From positions 186,001-250,000 of the forward strand of contig JAKCPI010002740.1 in assembly GCA_023213315.1 (NCBI GenBank): a DNA stretch of 64,000 bases, written 5' to 3'. The DNA is from Euborellia annulipes (lineage: Eukaryota; Arthropoda; Insecta; Dermaptera; Anisolabididae). How positions within the stretch are numbered: position 1 is the first letter of the stretch; each line of letters starts with the position of its first letter. Below the pieces are notes generated by a model. That model searched no databases. It worked only from the letters and a program-made list of their open reading frames with translations, and was not told the origin of the DNA. A program made the translations under genes and the position numbers. Shown piece after piece: positions 32,738 through 44,355 of this stretch.

Positions 32738-33383
32738 CACTGTAAAAAAAATATGAATTTTCAATCATTTTTCATATACTTTCGTGGTTTATTTTAATAT
32801 GCCCAGGATATGAAATAAAATTAATATAACAGTTTATGAACAAATTACCAACTTTTAAACTTATCTTTTTCTTTGTGTGCAGCCAAATTTTGAAATCGTT
32901 AAAAGTGTACCGCGACAAGTTGAGAATCACTGGTCTAAACGTTCTCAAATAACTTGACTACCTCAAGGAATTTTTATTAATATTATTTTATAATTATTTT
33001 AAGGAAACTTGAAATTATTCTTTTAAAATTTATTTCACAAATCTAAATTTATTAAATTCTGGTTTGAAATTCGCGCTCTAAACTATTTAAATATTTATGA
33101 AGTCATACTAGTTTCCTTAAAATAATTATAAAATAATATTAATAAAAATTCCTTGAGGTTGTCGAGTTATTTGAGAACGTTTAGACCAGTGATTATCAAC
33201 TTGTCGCTGTGCACTTTTAACGATTTCAAAATTTGGCGGCACACAAAGAAAAAGATAAGTTTAAAAGTTGGTAATTTGTTCATAAACTTTTATATTAATT
33301 TTATTTCATATCCTGGGAATATTAATATTAAACCACGAAAGTATATGGAAAATGATTGAAAATTCATATTTTTTTTTACAGTG
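32738..33383. mobile_element. 646 bp palindromic mariner-like element with hAT-like interior
   Basis: Ends CACTGTAAAAAAAATATGAA and its complement. Arms of about 265 nt are near-perfect complements around a spacer of about 105 nt. Each arm also carries a TCTCAACTTGTCGC-type segment resembling an hAT end. The left border is TA; the right is degenerate. A second, shorter member is at 61793. Confidence 0.8.
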
Positions 33384-33796
33384 CAGTGTAGTATATATAT
33401 GTATATACTTGTTCGTATAAAGATTAATATGGATCATCATGACATTCTACCCACAAATGAAATTATTTTTCAATATCAAATTTCTCTTGCTTTTGAAATG
33501 GCGTTTCTTGTTTCTTGATGATATTCACTCTGTTGTAGGTGAATGGGATGGGTTGGAGGTGGGGGCGGACTATTCATACCAAGACAAACACTCTCTTGTG
33601 CAAAGTTGACAGAACCCTTGATGTCTGTCCTCTCCTGCCATGAATGAGCGCAGTCCCAACAATAGTGATTCACCACTACCCATTCCTAACTCTCTCAACC
33701 ACACACTTTAAAATTTTATAAGAGGAAATTATATTTATTTATTTTATTTTATATACATATATATATAGGGAATTGTAAAATAAAGAGTAGTAGTAG
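33384..33796. other. Apparently single-copy stretch
   Basis: A 66-codon minus-strand frame (33476-33676) has balanced composition and a Pro run. It starts at GTG, has no domain I recognise and is probably fortuitous. Confidence 0.3.
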
Positions 33797-34108
33797 ATTA
33801 CTCTTGTACCATCAAGAGAAAAGATATTGGACAATATGGCGGCTACCTGCCATAAGGCTCAAATGCCATGTAGCCGCCATCTTGTACAATATCTTTTCTC
33901 TGCATGGTACTTAATAGGAAAGATAGGAGAAATGGTTGTAATGGTAACAAAATATAAATATTTTTTAATGTTTATAAATTTTATATCTTAAATTTTTGGC
34001 CCGAAAATAAATATATGTCATCTGGTGTGACAAGCACAGAACTCAACTTTCAATTACCAAAGGTAAGAGAATGTTATGTGCTGCGCAACTAGTTACCCCA
34101 GATTTTTA
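33797..34108 (+). repeat. Family A repeat, 5'-truncated, hosting a small MITE
   Basis: The 3' part of the family (AGGAAAGATAGGAGAAATGG to the terminal hairpin ATCTGGTGTGACAAGC ... TTACCCCAGATT) is present. A TA-flanked MITE occupies 33809-33907. Confidence 0.8.
33809..33907. mobile_element. 99 bp palindromic MITE, TA target duplication
   Basis: Arms of about 45 nt (CCATCAAGAGAAAAGATATT ... AATATCTTTTCTCTGCATGG) include GGCGGCTAC near the tip. TA lies on both sides. It sits inside family A and disrupts GTACTTAATAGG. Confidence 0.75.
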
Positions 34109-34564
34109 AATAAATCTCTCGTATTCTTTTTAAATTCATCATAAACGTATCTCGTATTAAAATCCTCTCTATTCTATTATATTTTGATTTGAATAAAAAA
34201 AAGTATTTTTTTTTTTTATTCACTTAAATATTTTTTGCGTGTTGTGATAACAGACAGATTTGTTAATTTTCAATTCCGTATAACTTTTAAATAATTTGTC
34301 CTATAATCCGAAATTCCAAGTTCATTTTTTTCGTAATATTATTTAAATCAATTTGAAGCTTTATTAGAATTGTATTTTTTTTTTCAATTTCTCTTTCATT
34401 TCTTGCATGCTCTCTTTTCGTAAATGTCAAGAATAATCAATGAAAAATTTTCTTTCCTTTTTTACTTTTTCTTTTTAACTTTAATTTAACAACGAAATAA
34501 ATTTGAAACTCATTATCATATCGTCACAAAGGTGTCTAGTTTTAAAGAGGAATCTTTATCTAGT

Positions 34565-34612
34565 TCAGGGATGAGCAACACGCGGCCCGCGGACCGCTTG
34601 CGGGCCGCAAAT
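34565..34612 (+). mobile_element. Solo end of the 22.4 kb hAT family
   Basis: CAGGGATGAGCAACACGCGG followed by CCCGCGGACCGCTTGCGGGCC matches the end of the 22412-22734 MITE. The rest is missing. Confidence 0.55.
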
Positions 34613-34638
34613 ATTAAATATGCTATGTTAAATATGCT

Positions 34639-34713
34639 GCCCCCCTGGAGTCGAACCAGGACCTCCACGCTTTCGAGGCAGGCACCCGCCGTCCTGGTTC
34701 GACTCCAGGGGGC
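34639..34713. other. 75 nt hairpin made of two inverted tRNA T-arm halves
   Basis: GCCCCCCTGGAGTCGAACC at 34639 pairs with GGTTCGACTCCAGGGGGC ending 34713. Perfect B boxes GGTTCGACTCC occur on both strands (34697-34707 plus; about 34648-34658 minus). On each strand CCTGG-TTCGACT-CCAGG forms a perfect T-stem followed by an acceptor-like GGGGCA. The 28 nt loop includes CTTTCGAGG, recalling an anticodon loop with CGA. No D-arm is present, so this is not a functional tRNA. Confidence 0.65.
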
Positions 34714-35069
34714 ACAATTTTGCCCAACCATCTCTCAAATTGACTATCTTAAACGATATATCGACTGGCTAATGAACAGTTTATTTTATCATTGATTGAA
34801 GAAATTCTATCTTTTTCTTTTTCAAACAAATCTCTCCCTAGCCTAGTTAATATTTGTTAAATCGTCTTTTACCTTCTTGTGAGGTTGCAGCCTAAACAGG
34901 CGTCTAGAATTCTGACGCAGTTCCAATCGTGCTTGCTAGATGGCGTGCAGTATTTTAAGGTCTTTTCGAGTCAATGAAATTTTAATTTCATTAGTATAAT
35001 AAGCGAATGCGATAATATGAAAAATAGGAATATAATCTATATAAGAGGGATAAGAGGTGACTGTTTGAG

Positions 35070-35165
35070 ATGGGCAAAATCGTTCTTTTTGAAGAACGGG
35101 TCGTTCGCCGTTCGATCTCTGAACGACCCTTCACGACCCGTTCATCGTTCTTTTTTCACTGTCTC
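35070..35165. repeat. GAACG/CGTTC-rich transposon-like fragment
   Basis: GATGGGCAAAATCGTTC followed by dense GAACGGGTCGTTC-type inverted words, then a C tract. It resembles an animal DNA-transposon end. No partner end found. Confidence 0.35.
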
Positions 35166-35204
35166 TAACCCCCCCCCCCCGTCTCATTAAGGACGAAGGT
35201 TTTT

Positions 35205-35455
35205 CTTTTTAACATTCACACTTTTTTCTCATTCCCACAGTCTTTTTCGGCAACTTATAAGACTTATAAGGCTATATAAGACTTGACAATAACCGTTATT
35301 TATGGATCTATCTATATTGGGGTCCAGGCATTTCTATTTAAACAATTTGGTATCCAAATGGCTTAAATAAAATCATCGGACTGCCTGGGGTCCGAACCCG
35401 TCGCGGGTTCGGTATAGAAGGTGGGCCAACTACAGCAAGCCCGGGGCATGAAGCA
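35205..35455 (-). mobile_element. tRNA-derived SINE, copy 3
   Basis: Minus-strand head: TTGCTGTAGTTGGCCC (A box) and GGGTTCGGACCCC (B box). The internal AATTTGGTATCCAAATGGC hairpin and T-rich left end match the other two copies. Confidence 0.75.
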
Positions 35456-35867
35456 GGTTAATTTACATACTTTAGTGTTGAAAAAATATTTAATTTTATT
35501 TTAATATGTCAAGTTGGATATTTACTAGCCCACAGACTTAATAAAAATAATCTGAAATAAAATGAATATAAATAATGTTTAGAAAAAAATTAACGATTAG
35601 ATATAATAGTTTTATGAAAAATATTAATACCTTTTAATAAGTTAAAATTTGGTTTCATAGTATTTTTAAGGTTCTAAGCTTTTCTAAGGCTTTAAGCTGT
35701 TCGTTAAAAAAAATTACCATATCCATCGTTGTAACAAATGGCAAAATATTAATATCAAGTGTACTATGGAATCAATATTATCAATAATTTGTATTTTTTG
35801 GACATATCGATACCTTTTATCATCTTTGAGGGTTAAAAAATAGTTACTTCTATGCATTTTGATAAAA

Positions 35868-35940
35868 AATCAAAATCTCGACATCGAATGTTGAACATGA
35901 TCGCAATACTTTCTCATTATATATCTAAGAGAAAGTAAAA
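35868..35940 (-). repeat. Family A outer-end fragment
   Basis: TCAAAATCTCGACATCGAAT through CTAAGAGAAAGTAAAAA; only the outer end of the repeat is left. Confidence 0.75.
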
Positions 35941-35965
35941 ATTAGCTAGCTCTTGGTTCAAATAA

Positions 35966-36050
35966 GTGCGTGCGGTACTGTGACCTAGTGGTAAGATATT
36001 CTGACTACAAATCGTCAGATCCATGGTTCGGTTCCCAATCGTATCTTATT
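35966..36050 (+). other. tRNA-like sequence (SINE head or tRNA pseudogene)
   Basis: A-box-like TGACCTAGTGGTAAG and B-box-like GGTTCGGTTCCC are about 45 nt apart. CTGAC/GTCAG forms an anticodon-like stem around TACAAATC. The acceptor and D stems are poor, so a functional tRNA is unlikely. Confidence 0.5.
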
Positions 36051-36923
36051 CGCCTGTTTTAATTAATTAATTAATATTAGATTATATGTTTTTCAACATT
36101 ATTTCAATGACCAAATGCTTTATTTAATAAAATTAGAAAAGTTAAATAATGTAGGAAAAGAGGATTTTGATTTTGAATAACTTAATAAAATTATTTTCTT
36201 TTCGATCAAACCTCAAATTCTTTAATAAGATTTATTTTTAATATTTTAAAATAAACTTTTGAGTTTGATATTAAATTGTTCTTTAAGAGTATTCTTCCTC
36301 TCTTCTTATTTTTCACTCCCCCCCCTTCTCCCCCTCGTCCCCTCCACCCAACCCTTCTAACATCCACTCACTTTCAAACATCTGACTTTTCTTATGAATA
36401 TAAAAGCAGTAATGAATTGAGTACGATTTATAAGAGACTGTCTTCAAGTTAAAGTCTTTTCTAATTATTTCCCTTTTTTTTAGTCTTCTAAGTTATAGTA
36501 GTGATCATTGTGAGGAATATTTAATAGCGAAATTTTAATTAAATTATAAAATTTCAGAAAATACACTTTCTTCCAAGATTATAATTCCTGCAGAGATTAT
36601 TTTATTTATTGTTTATTAAAATTTTGATGTTATTCCTAACAAGTCGTTACACAGTTGGGTCCCGATTATCCAAAATAATAAACAGAGGACAAGAACTCAA
36701 GCCTCAGAAAAAAAGAGATGGATATTTAAATTATGTGGAAGGCCTTTAGTCTCAACTACCAACCGTAGCTAACGGGAATGTTGTTTATGCAATTTGAATA
36801 AAAACGAATCTGTGTTCCATTTTATGGCAATTTGCACAGGGCGCGTTCTAATAAATTGTCTGCGAACTCTATTCTCTCAAAAATTGTATTAACAAGCAAA
36901 TTGAACTAGTTTCATGCATTAAG
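36051..36923. other. AT-rich non-coding stretch
   Basis: A C-rich tract lies at 36316-36355. No gene recognised. Confidence 0.4.
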
Positions 36924-37316
36924 CTGTAAACTTGACAAGCATGTGCAATCTTTTTGTACCAGTATGCACAAATTCCCGTCGGCACAAGCATGCTTGTACA
37001 AGATACAGCTTATGCCGAAAATTAACCTAAAAATGTCAAACTCGGAAGGTTATTTATTCGAAGATAACAAAAAATACTTACTTGCTTTAAACAGAGACAC
37101 AATAAATATTAATATTTAAATTGAAATATTAAATATATATTAAATAAATAAAAAATGGCGGAGAGTTTTGCTTGCGCAAATATGCTTGTGCATTATTAAA
37201 ATTCATTCGAGCATCAAGCGGCTTGCACAATTAAAATGCTTGAGCAAAATTCTCCTAAAGATGCCAAAGTTTGCTTGTACAAAAAGATTGCACGTGCATG
37301 ATTGTCAAGTTTGCAG
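36924..37316. mobile_element. MITE-like element with clustered GCTTGNNCAA motifs
   Basis: Inverted ends CTGTAAACTTGACAAGC (36924) and a matching complement ending 37316, with CAATCTTTTTGTAC also inverted. The interior holds many variants of TTGNNCAAGC, such as GCTTGTACAAG, GCTTGCGCAA and GCTTGAGCAA. Clustered subterminal motifs of this kind are typical transposase-binding arrays. The target duplication is not clear. Confidence 0.6.
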
Positions 37317-38186
37317 TTACGTGTGTTGCCGTCTTTTCATGATACATGAGATGGAAAAATTTAATCATTATTGATAAAAAATTTCTACCTCAATACCTTA
37401 AAATTATATGTAAACCTAAATAGAATAAAAATATAACATATACAATTTATTTTTAACGTTTACGATAAAAATTCATTTGAAAAGAAAAGCTCCCTTCCTG
37501 ATCATTATTTTCTGAATATTACATCTCAGATTATTTCACCTATGTGAAATATTTCAAAGAAGAACCCAAAACTCCTTTAAAGCCATTTAATAAATCATTT
37601 TCTCTTGTAGGAAACTAAAAATTCAATTTCCCTATTTGAAAATCAATTAATAATGTTTTTATTAAATATCTAATTTATAATTAAATAATCCCGGACAAAG
37701 AACTCGACTATATATATATCGTATCCTCATATCTAAACATACAAATTCCATTAGACTTTTATATATATACACATATAGACCTTTTGAACTTATTTAACCC
37801 TATTGTTCATATAATAAAAAATTTTAAAGCTGAAAATTTCATTTGTTTCTATATATAATTTAATAAAGGTACTTATTTTAATATAATTTATAATAAATTA
37901 TTTATTCCTATAAAAAAACTTTGTTAAATTCAGTCTTACATTTGAAATTTTATTAATCGTATAATTCAAAATAAGTCACTGTCTTATAAAAAATTCAATT
38001 AATTTTTTTATTTATTTATTTATTTAATTTTTCTAAATTAAGTACAAAAATATTTTTTTTTTTTGTGAAAAATAATTCCAAGCAAATGACCCACAATTTA
38101 TAAAATAATTCACTTTGTAAATAGGGAAGTGGTTTCAAATGAACAATAATAATATAATATTTCATAACACGTAAATATTAAAAAAA
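37317..38186. other. AT-rich non-coding stretch
   Basis: Very A/T-rich; no feature recognised. Confidence 0.5.
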
Positions 38187-39091
38187 TAAAAAATCTGGTG
38201 TGACTTAACGCACAGCACATAACTTTCTCTAACACAATAAAGAATCATAAATCAATATAAAATTTCATAAAGATTGGAATTTTTTTTTTTAAATATGTAA
38301 AAAGTTTCAAAGGGGACCCGAACCCCTTTTGAATCGAAATTAACATGCAAATCCTCATAGGGATTTAACATTGACTCTATGGAAGGGAAGAGCTGAAAAA
38401 TGAATTTGAAAAATCTAAAATACTACATCTGAAAGAGTACATCAAACAATTTTCACCAAAAATTTTACGGATATATTTTTTAAAGAGCATCTAATTAATT
38501 ATGAAATTTTTTTTTCCATGAGCTTACACAAGACATTTTCAAAAATTTTTTTTTGGTCTTAATCAATTTGAGTTTTTCATCTATTTATATTTTTTCTCAT
38601 AAACGATTTAGTAAATTAAAATAAATCTATGCAAAATAAGTTCTTCGAAGTCTACTTTATTATAATATTATGCAAGTTTGGAATATCTGGTAGCATTTTT
38701 TTTACTACTAAAATTAAATTTAATCTGCTTAGTGAACGAATCTCCATTAGACTACACGTTAAATAACATTTTTTTTTTTAAATTACAATAACTTTTTAAC
38801 GGTTTAGGGAAACGGTTTGAAATTTTCGCAGGGGTTTTAGCATTAAATGAGGAATATACTGTCAACTTTTCGATTGTCTCGTAGCATTTTTAATATACCT
38901 TCCAAACATCCTTAAAATAGTTACACATACACAGACAGACACCCACATTAATTTGCGGGACCCACTTTTTTGGATTCAGGGGACCTCAAAACCTGTATTT
39001 CCCTCAAAATCTTGACATCGAATTTTTGACATGTTCGCAATATTTTTTCACTATATATTTTATTACATATATAGGTAAGAGAAAGTAAAAA
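38187..39091 (-). repeat. Family A repeat, long form
   Basis: A partial terminal hairpin arm at 38191 is followed by the long-form block (GACCCGAACCCCTTTTGAATC, TAGGGATTTAACATTGACTC). A CCATGAGCTTACACAAGACA segment at 38516 is shared with 57.4 and 57.6 kb. The outer end GGTAAGAGAAAGTAAAAA is at 39074-39091. Confidence 0.8.
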
Positions 39092-39133
39092 TATAATTTT
39101 ACCTCCATATATATAAAGTTTCAAATTTTGGAC

Positions 39134-39634
39134 CCACGTGCCGGATTAATCAATATGGAGGCCCTTAGGCAATCGAAATTTCAGGGCCCGCCCCCCCCCA
39201 CCAAAAAAAATGCAAAACATGTCCTTAAGGGGATAGTAGAAAAATTGAAATTTATTTATATTTTAAAAATTTTCATAAAAAATTTCCCATTCAATAAAAC
39301 ATATTTTTAAATATGTTCATAAAGGAGGGGGAGGTAAATTTTCAAAAATGAGTTCAGACCCCTCCCCTGACCCCCCTGAAAAATAATTATATATACCCCC
39401 TGCGATGCTTGCCACTTTTACTTTTTTAGAGGCCTCTGTTCCGCGACAAAAATTAATTTCAATTGAATTGGCTACCAATCAATTTGAATAAAATTTAAAA
39501 AATAGGGACGGGGTCTTAATGGCCTCAGATTCCAAAAAATAGTTTAAAAAAAATAAAATTTAATGTTGCGGACCCCTATAAAGCGTGAGGCCCATAGGCG
39601 ATCGCCTACTCCGCCTAATGGATAATCCGGCACT
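39134..39634. mobile_element. hAT-like element, duplication not resolved
   Basis: Ends GTGCCGGATTAATC and GGATAATCCGGCACTG, with C and G tracts and phrases such as GAGGCCCTTAGGCAATCG / CATAGGCGATCGCC inside each end. No clear 8 bp duplication. Confidence 0.6.
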
Positions 39635-39639
39635 GTTCA

Positions 39640-40357
39640 TAATTTTCGTTTCTCATTATTTTAATTTATCTTCTATATAAAGCAAGCTATATATATTACA
39701 AATTCCTTAAAACATTAATCCAATTTACATATACCTTTGATATAGGTAATTTAATTGTTGTTTCGAGCATATTTGTTTATATTAAAAACAAATTAGCAGC
39801 ATGAATAATACAATTAGAGTAATATTTGCGGTAATGGGACTGTGATTGAGAATTGGGATCGATCCCCTCCTTAGAGAAAGACCCTCCCCCCCGCCTTGCA
39901 AATCTGACGGTTGCCTCTAGGGGATAAGATCCTTCTTTCCTTCGGCTTCGGCTCTCTCGCCCCTCTCGTTCAGCTTTCTTTCACAACTCTATTTAGCTTC
40001 CTGCTCTTTCCTAGTGAGTTTGTTCGACTTGAATTTTCCATCCAGGATTGAATTCCAGTTCGACAAGCCGGGGGTTAATACAGTAGAAAGGGCGAATTTT
40101 TATATAACTAGCCTTAGACGGGCTCGATGTTCAGCCAAGAGGATTTAAGGAACTTTTTTTTATATATAAAGTCTATTGTTTTTATTATTAATATATATGT
40201 AAAATCAATTTTTGAACTATAGTTTTATTATTTTATTTAATTCTGTGACGAGGTTTTAGCTTGAATCTGCTTTATTGTGTAGCAGAGAGTGTAGCTGTGG
40301 CAGTAAAGCAGATTCAATTATTGTTTTATTTTCTGAATTTAAAAACTCTGAAGTCTA
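39640..40357. other. GC-richer single-copy stretch with a small hairpin
   Basis: 39840-40090 is GC-richer and pyrimidine-rich and occurs once here. TTGAATCTGCTTTA at 40261 pairs with TAAAGCAGATTCAA ending 40317 around a 29 nt loop. The hairpin is small for a microRNA precursor. Confidence 0.35.
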
Positions 40358-40806
40358 AGGGCTGGTTGCTTAACTTCTGTTTAACTAGCTATTATACAAA
40401 TAATTAATAAGCTAGTTGACTATGACTTTCAAATCTTTTCACATCTAGTTAAACCTAACATAAGATTAAATAAAAGCCCAGATCGTAGTTGACTAGCTAA
40501 GACCCAAAATTCGGTATAAGGTCTTAATTAAGAGGTGAAATTATAAGCCTTGATTATTATTTTTTTTTTCGAATTTTTTAAATTGTATTTTTATTAATTT
40601 TAATTTTAAATAATTTTTATAAATGATGACTTTATTAAGTTGATAACTTCACAAAACTTTCCTTATACATCATGTAGTTAATTATATGTGAAAAAACTCA
40701 TTTTCTTTTAACTTGAAGGTTAAGCTTGTTCTTGTTTACAATATCAATGATTTTCTATCTGTCGGCTAAGTTATAGTTAAATAGAAGAAGTGAATCAATC
40801 GGCCCT
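40357..40806. mobile_element. MITE with GGGCTGGTTG-type ends
   Basis: AAGGGCTGGTTGCTTAACTT at the left and its diverged complement (AAGTGAATCAATCGGCCCTAA) at the right. Internal CTAGTTAAAC words are repeated. The border TAA/TTA could be a 3 bp target duplication, as in PIF-Harbinger elements. Confidence 0.5.
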
Positions 40807-41102
40807 AATTGGTTTAAATTTTATTATTATTAATATGTGGTGATAATAATTTGAAAAAGCACTTGACTCCTAAAACCTACTAGTAATTTTCGACAAAAAT
40901 CTCTCGGTTAATTAATTATCTATTTTCAGATCTAATTAGTTTGTCAGAAAATGCATCCAAAGTGATTTATGGTGTCTGATCTAGACTTACTTATTTGATC
41001 TTAATATATGGTCATTATAAATATTGATATGGCGCACTCAAAAGAACAAAATCTCCTCCATAGTCTTAATCATTCAGATATGTTATTTAGTTTCGGATAT
41101 TA

Positions 41103-41491
41103 TTAAGGTGCGCGTCTCGGGGTGCTAATTTTGGGAGATTCCAGCGGCCACAATCTTGAAGCTATCGACCTCAATTTTTTTTTTAAATTAAAGCTATTTA
41201 AAATATCTACAACTTATAGAAGCCTTTTTTTTTGATTTTCGAAAAAATAAATTTTTTTTTTTAGATTAATCGCATTAAATAAAAGATATTTTTAAAAAAT
41301 CCACTCTATAAGTTGTAGATAATTAAATTAGTAATCATTGTGTTGAAAAATAATTAATTTTCTACCCTTAATTAATTAGCTGGAAACTTTAAAATAAAAT
41401 GGAATAAATCCCTTGTATTCCTATGGAAAAACTAACTCTTGCCGCCTCGAGTCAATCGTGTTTTAACGGCTTTTCGAGACGCGCACCTTAA
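41103..41491 (-). mobile_element. TTAA-flanked MITE, copy 2
   Basis: Ends TTAAGGTGCGCGTCTCG and CGAGACGCGCACCTTAA. Inverted relative to the 20533-20932 copy and homologous along its length. Confidence 0.8.
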
Positions 41492-42574
41492 TACAGTTCG
41501 TGACGATTTTTTTTTCAAAAAACCTCTCAACGGATTTGGTATCTCTAAACAAACGTGAAGCGTTTGGTGATAATTATTTCGAAAATGTCTCTTTCCTGTT
41601 GTTTCTCATATTTTTATAAAGATATTTCTTCATTTTATCTAATTCAAGACAAATATTTCATTTATTAAATTTGTTTTTAAATTTAAATTAATCTTTAATC
41701 AAATAATAATTAATCAAATATAAATTGCTGACTTTACCTACCTACTACTACTTTTAATAAGAAATTTTATATTTTATTCGAACTATAAATTAATTCTTTT
41801 TATTAATGACACTAACTCACTGTGGAAGGAAATTGGAAAAGTCTGCGAAATGCGATTAGACGAGTTAATAGAACATTTCATTTAAGGTGACGTAAAACCC
41901 CTTTTCGGAACAGATAGGAATCCTATTAATAGAGCTGTAATTATTGGTTAAAAGGGCTTATGTGTGATAGCATGCCATAAATATTTCAAAACTGTTATCA
42001 TATTGAAAACAGGCGGCAAAGACGTAATTCCACAAAAGATATATCAAAATAAAAAGAACGTTGAAAAATGTTTTACAAATACAAAAAAATAAAATTCATG
42101 GAAATATTTTAAATAAACAAAAAAAAAAAGTATTCGTTTTCAAATTTTTCTTATATGAAAAAATTATTCAAAATTTTACCTCTCAGTTTCCAGCTGTTAT
42201 TATTTTTATTAATAAAAAACACTTCTTGTATGTTTATTTATATATACCACGGTAGACCGAGATTTTTTTATCTGAGCACAATATTAAAGTAGAGACCTTT
42301 GCATTTATGAAATTTGTTTGCTATGTGAACCCTACGGTACCTAAATACATTGAAAAATGCAGTTGCGAGTAGACTAGTCCTGATTTTTAAAAATTTTTTA
42401 TGATATTACAAACGTGAAGAGTTTAGTGATAATTTTTTTTTTCGAAAAGATCCTTATTCTTTATTTCTGCACAATAATTTTTTTGGCATTGAATAGTTCA
42501 TATTAATTAAAATTTCTTTAAAAAGGCCCAGTCGAGTTCATTGTAGGATCAATGCAATTAGCTCTTCCCCAAAT
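41492..42574. other. AT-rich non-coding stretch
   Basis: No recognised feature. The 64-codon frame at 42061 is Lys/Phe/Ile-rich and uninformative. Confidence 0.5.
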
Positions 42575-43138
42575 AAAAAAATCTGGGGTACTGGTCTCAA
42601 CTTTCAAGTATCGAAGGGTTCTGTGTTTTTCAGAACAGATTTTTTGTGAAGACATATATTTAGTTTCCGACAGTGCGGTACATTAAAGATAAAAAATTTA
42701 TAAACAAAAAAAAAAATTATATTTTGTTACCATGGCAAAAATTTCTGGTATCTTTCCTATAAAGTACAAGAGTAAAGTTTACTTCAAACAATTTTGAGGG
42801 CAAAATGAGATTATACATTTTAATCAAAATCGTTAAAATCAATTTAAGAAAAAACTGAAAAAGTACATTAGTAAAGTATTAGACCAATTTTGTTCAAAAG
42901 CCTCGTATTACGTCCCAGGGGGTACCTAACTTAAATTTAAAATTTCAACCTCTTATATCTTTTCTTTCTTGAGATATATTGTGCACAGGCCGGGGACATG
43001 TTTTTTGGACACATGGGACCTCAAAAAGTGTATTTTCATCAAAATCTAGACATCGAATTTTTAATATGAATCCTATACTTTTTCTTTCTATATATATATA
43101 TACGTGTAGTAACATATATAAGTAAGAGAAAGTAAAAA
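42575..43138 (-). repeat. Family A repeat, near full length
   Basis: Damaged terminal hairpin at 42580-42652, standard body, outer end AGTAAGAGAAAGTAAAAA at 43121-43138. Confidence 0.85.
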
Positions 43139-43551
43139 AACGAGACACTCCAATGACTTTATAATATCCTAGAGTTGCTGATAAAAAAATTTTAAGCCTT
43201 AAGTTGTTTATATTGATATTTCATTTCGAGATTATACAATATATTGCAAATTTAAATGGAAGTGGGTAAGGATTATATACAATGGTATGTATATATACAG
43301 TATATACTAAGGGTAGTGATATTTTACTCAATGCAAATATCATGTACGATCTTGTTCTGACACAAATGGTTAATTAGAACGAGTCGACTGTGAAGTCAGG
43401 GTCTTATTTCAATGGAGGATATGTTATAACTGGAGATAACCTTCCCCCCTCCTCCATTGTATATATTTGTATATATTAAATAGTACATTTCTAGAAAATC
43501 CAACTCCTTTCTACGTTATTAAATTCCAATTTAATTACACTGTTGAAATAT

Positions 43552-44281
43552 AAAAAATCTTTTTTCTCTTTTTTGTGTCGAGATATATTTAGTTTCCCAT
43601 AGCCCACTTGCGTTTTAAATGTTGACTGCTTGAAATAAACTATGGTTATTTTTCAAAATTTTAATTTCATATTTGGATATTTTATACACAATATAGAATC
43701 CTAAATAATTACAAAATTTCATAAGAATTGGAAAATTTTTTTTAAATTTGTAAAAAGTTCCAACGGGGACCCCCTTTTGAATCGAAATTAACATACAAAT
43801 CCCTATAGGAAATTAACATTGGGCCTATGGTACGAGAGCAGGAAAATGAATTTGAAAAATCTGACCTACTACATCAATAAAGTATACTTCAAAATTCTTT
43901 TAGGGCAAAATGAGAATATACATTTTAAAGAGCATCTAAAAAATAATTAATTTTTGAATTTTAAAAAATTTTGATGCGGGGAATTTTGAGAAAATGAAAA
44001 GTATATCAATAAAGTACTAGTACTTTTTGGCCGATTTTGTTCAAAAGCTTATTTTGAGTGTCAGGGAGGGTAGATAACTTAAATATAAAATTTCAATCCG
44101 GTAGCTCACTCAATTCCTTCGTGCTAAAAAATCGTTACACACAGTCGCAGACACAGACAGACCAATTTGCAGGACCCATGAGTCCATCAGGGGACCTCAA
44201 AACATGTGGCCACCAAATATCAAAATCTCGACATCGAATTTTTGACATGATCGCAATACTTTTTCTCTCTATATATTATGT
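43552..44281 (-). repeat. Family A repeat, long form
   Basis: It starts inside the hairpin (TTTTTTGTGTCGAGATATAT). The long-form block and standard body follow. It stops at TACTTTTTCTCTCTATATAT without the last outer bases. The 88-codon forward frame is a repeat shadow. Confidence 0.8.
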
Positions 44282-44296
44282 TTTATTATTTTATCT

Positions 44297-44355
44297 CATG
44301 GACTCACATCTTGTGAATACGTGAATAGCGACCACGAGTTATCTGAGCTAATATC
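44297..44355 (+). repeat. Dispersed GTACGTGAAT repeat copy
   Basis: CTTGTGAATACGTGAATAGC then GACCACGAGTTATCTGAGC matches 17262-17310, 31657-31705 and 60788-60835. Confidence 0.6.

Noticed and set aside
35966..36050. Functional tRNA gene
   Set aside because: A and B boxes and an anticodon-like stem are present, but the acceptor and D stems do not pair well.
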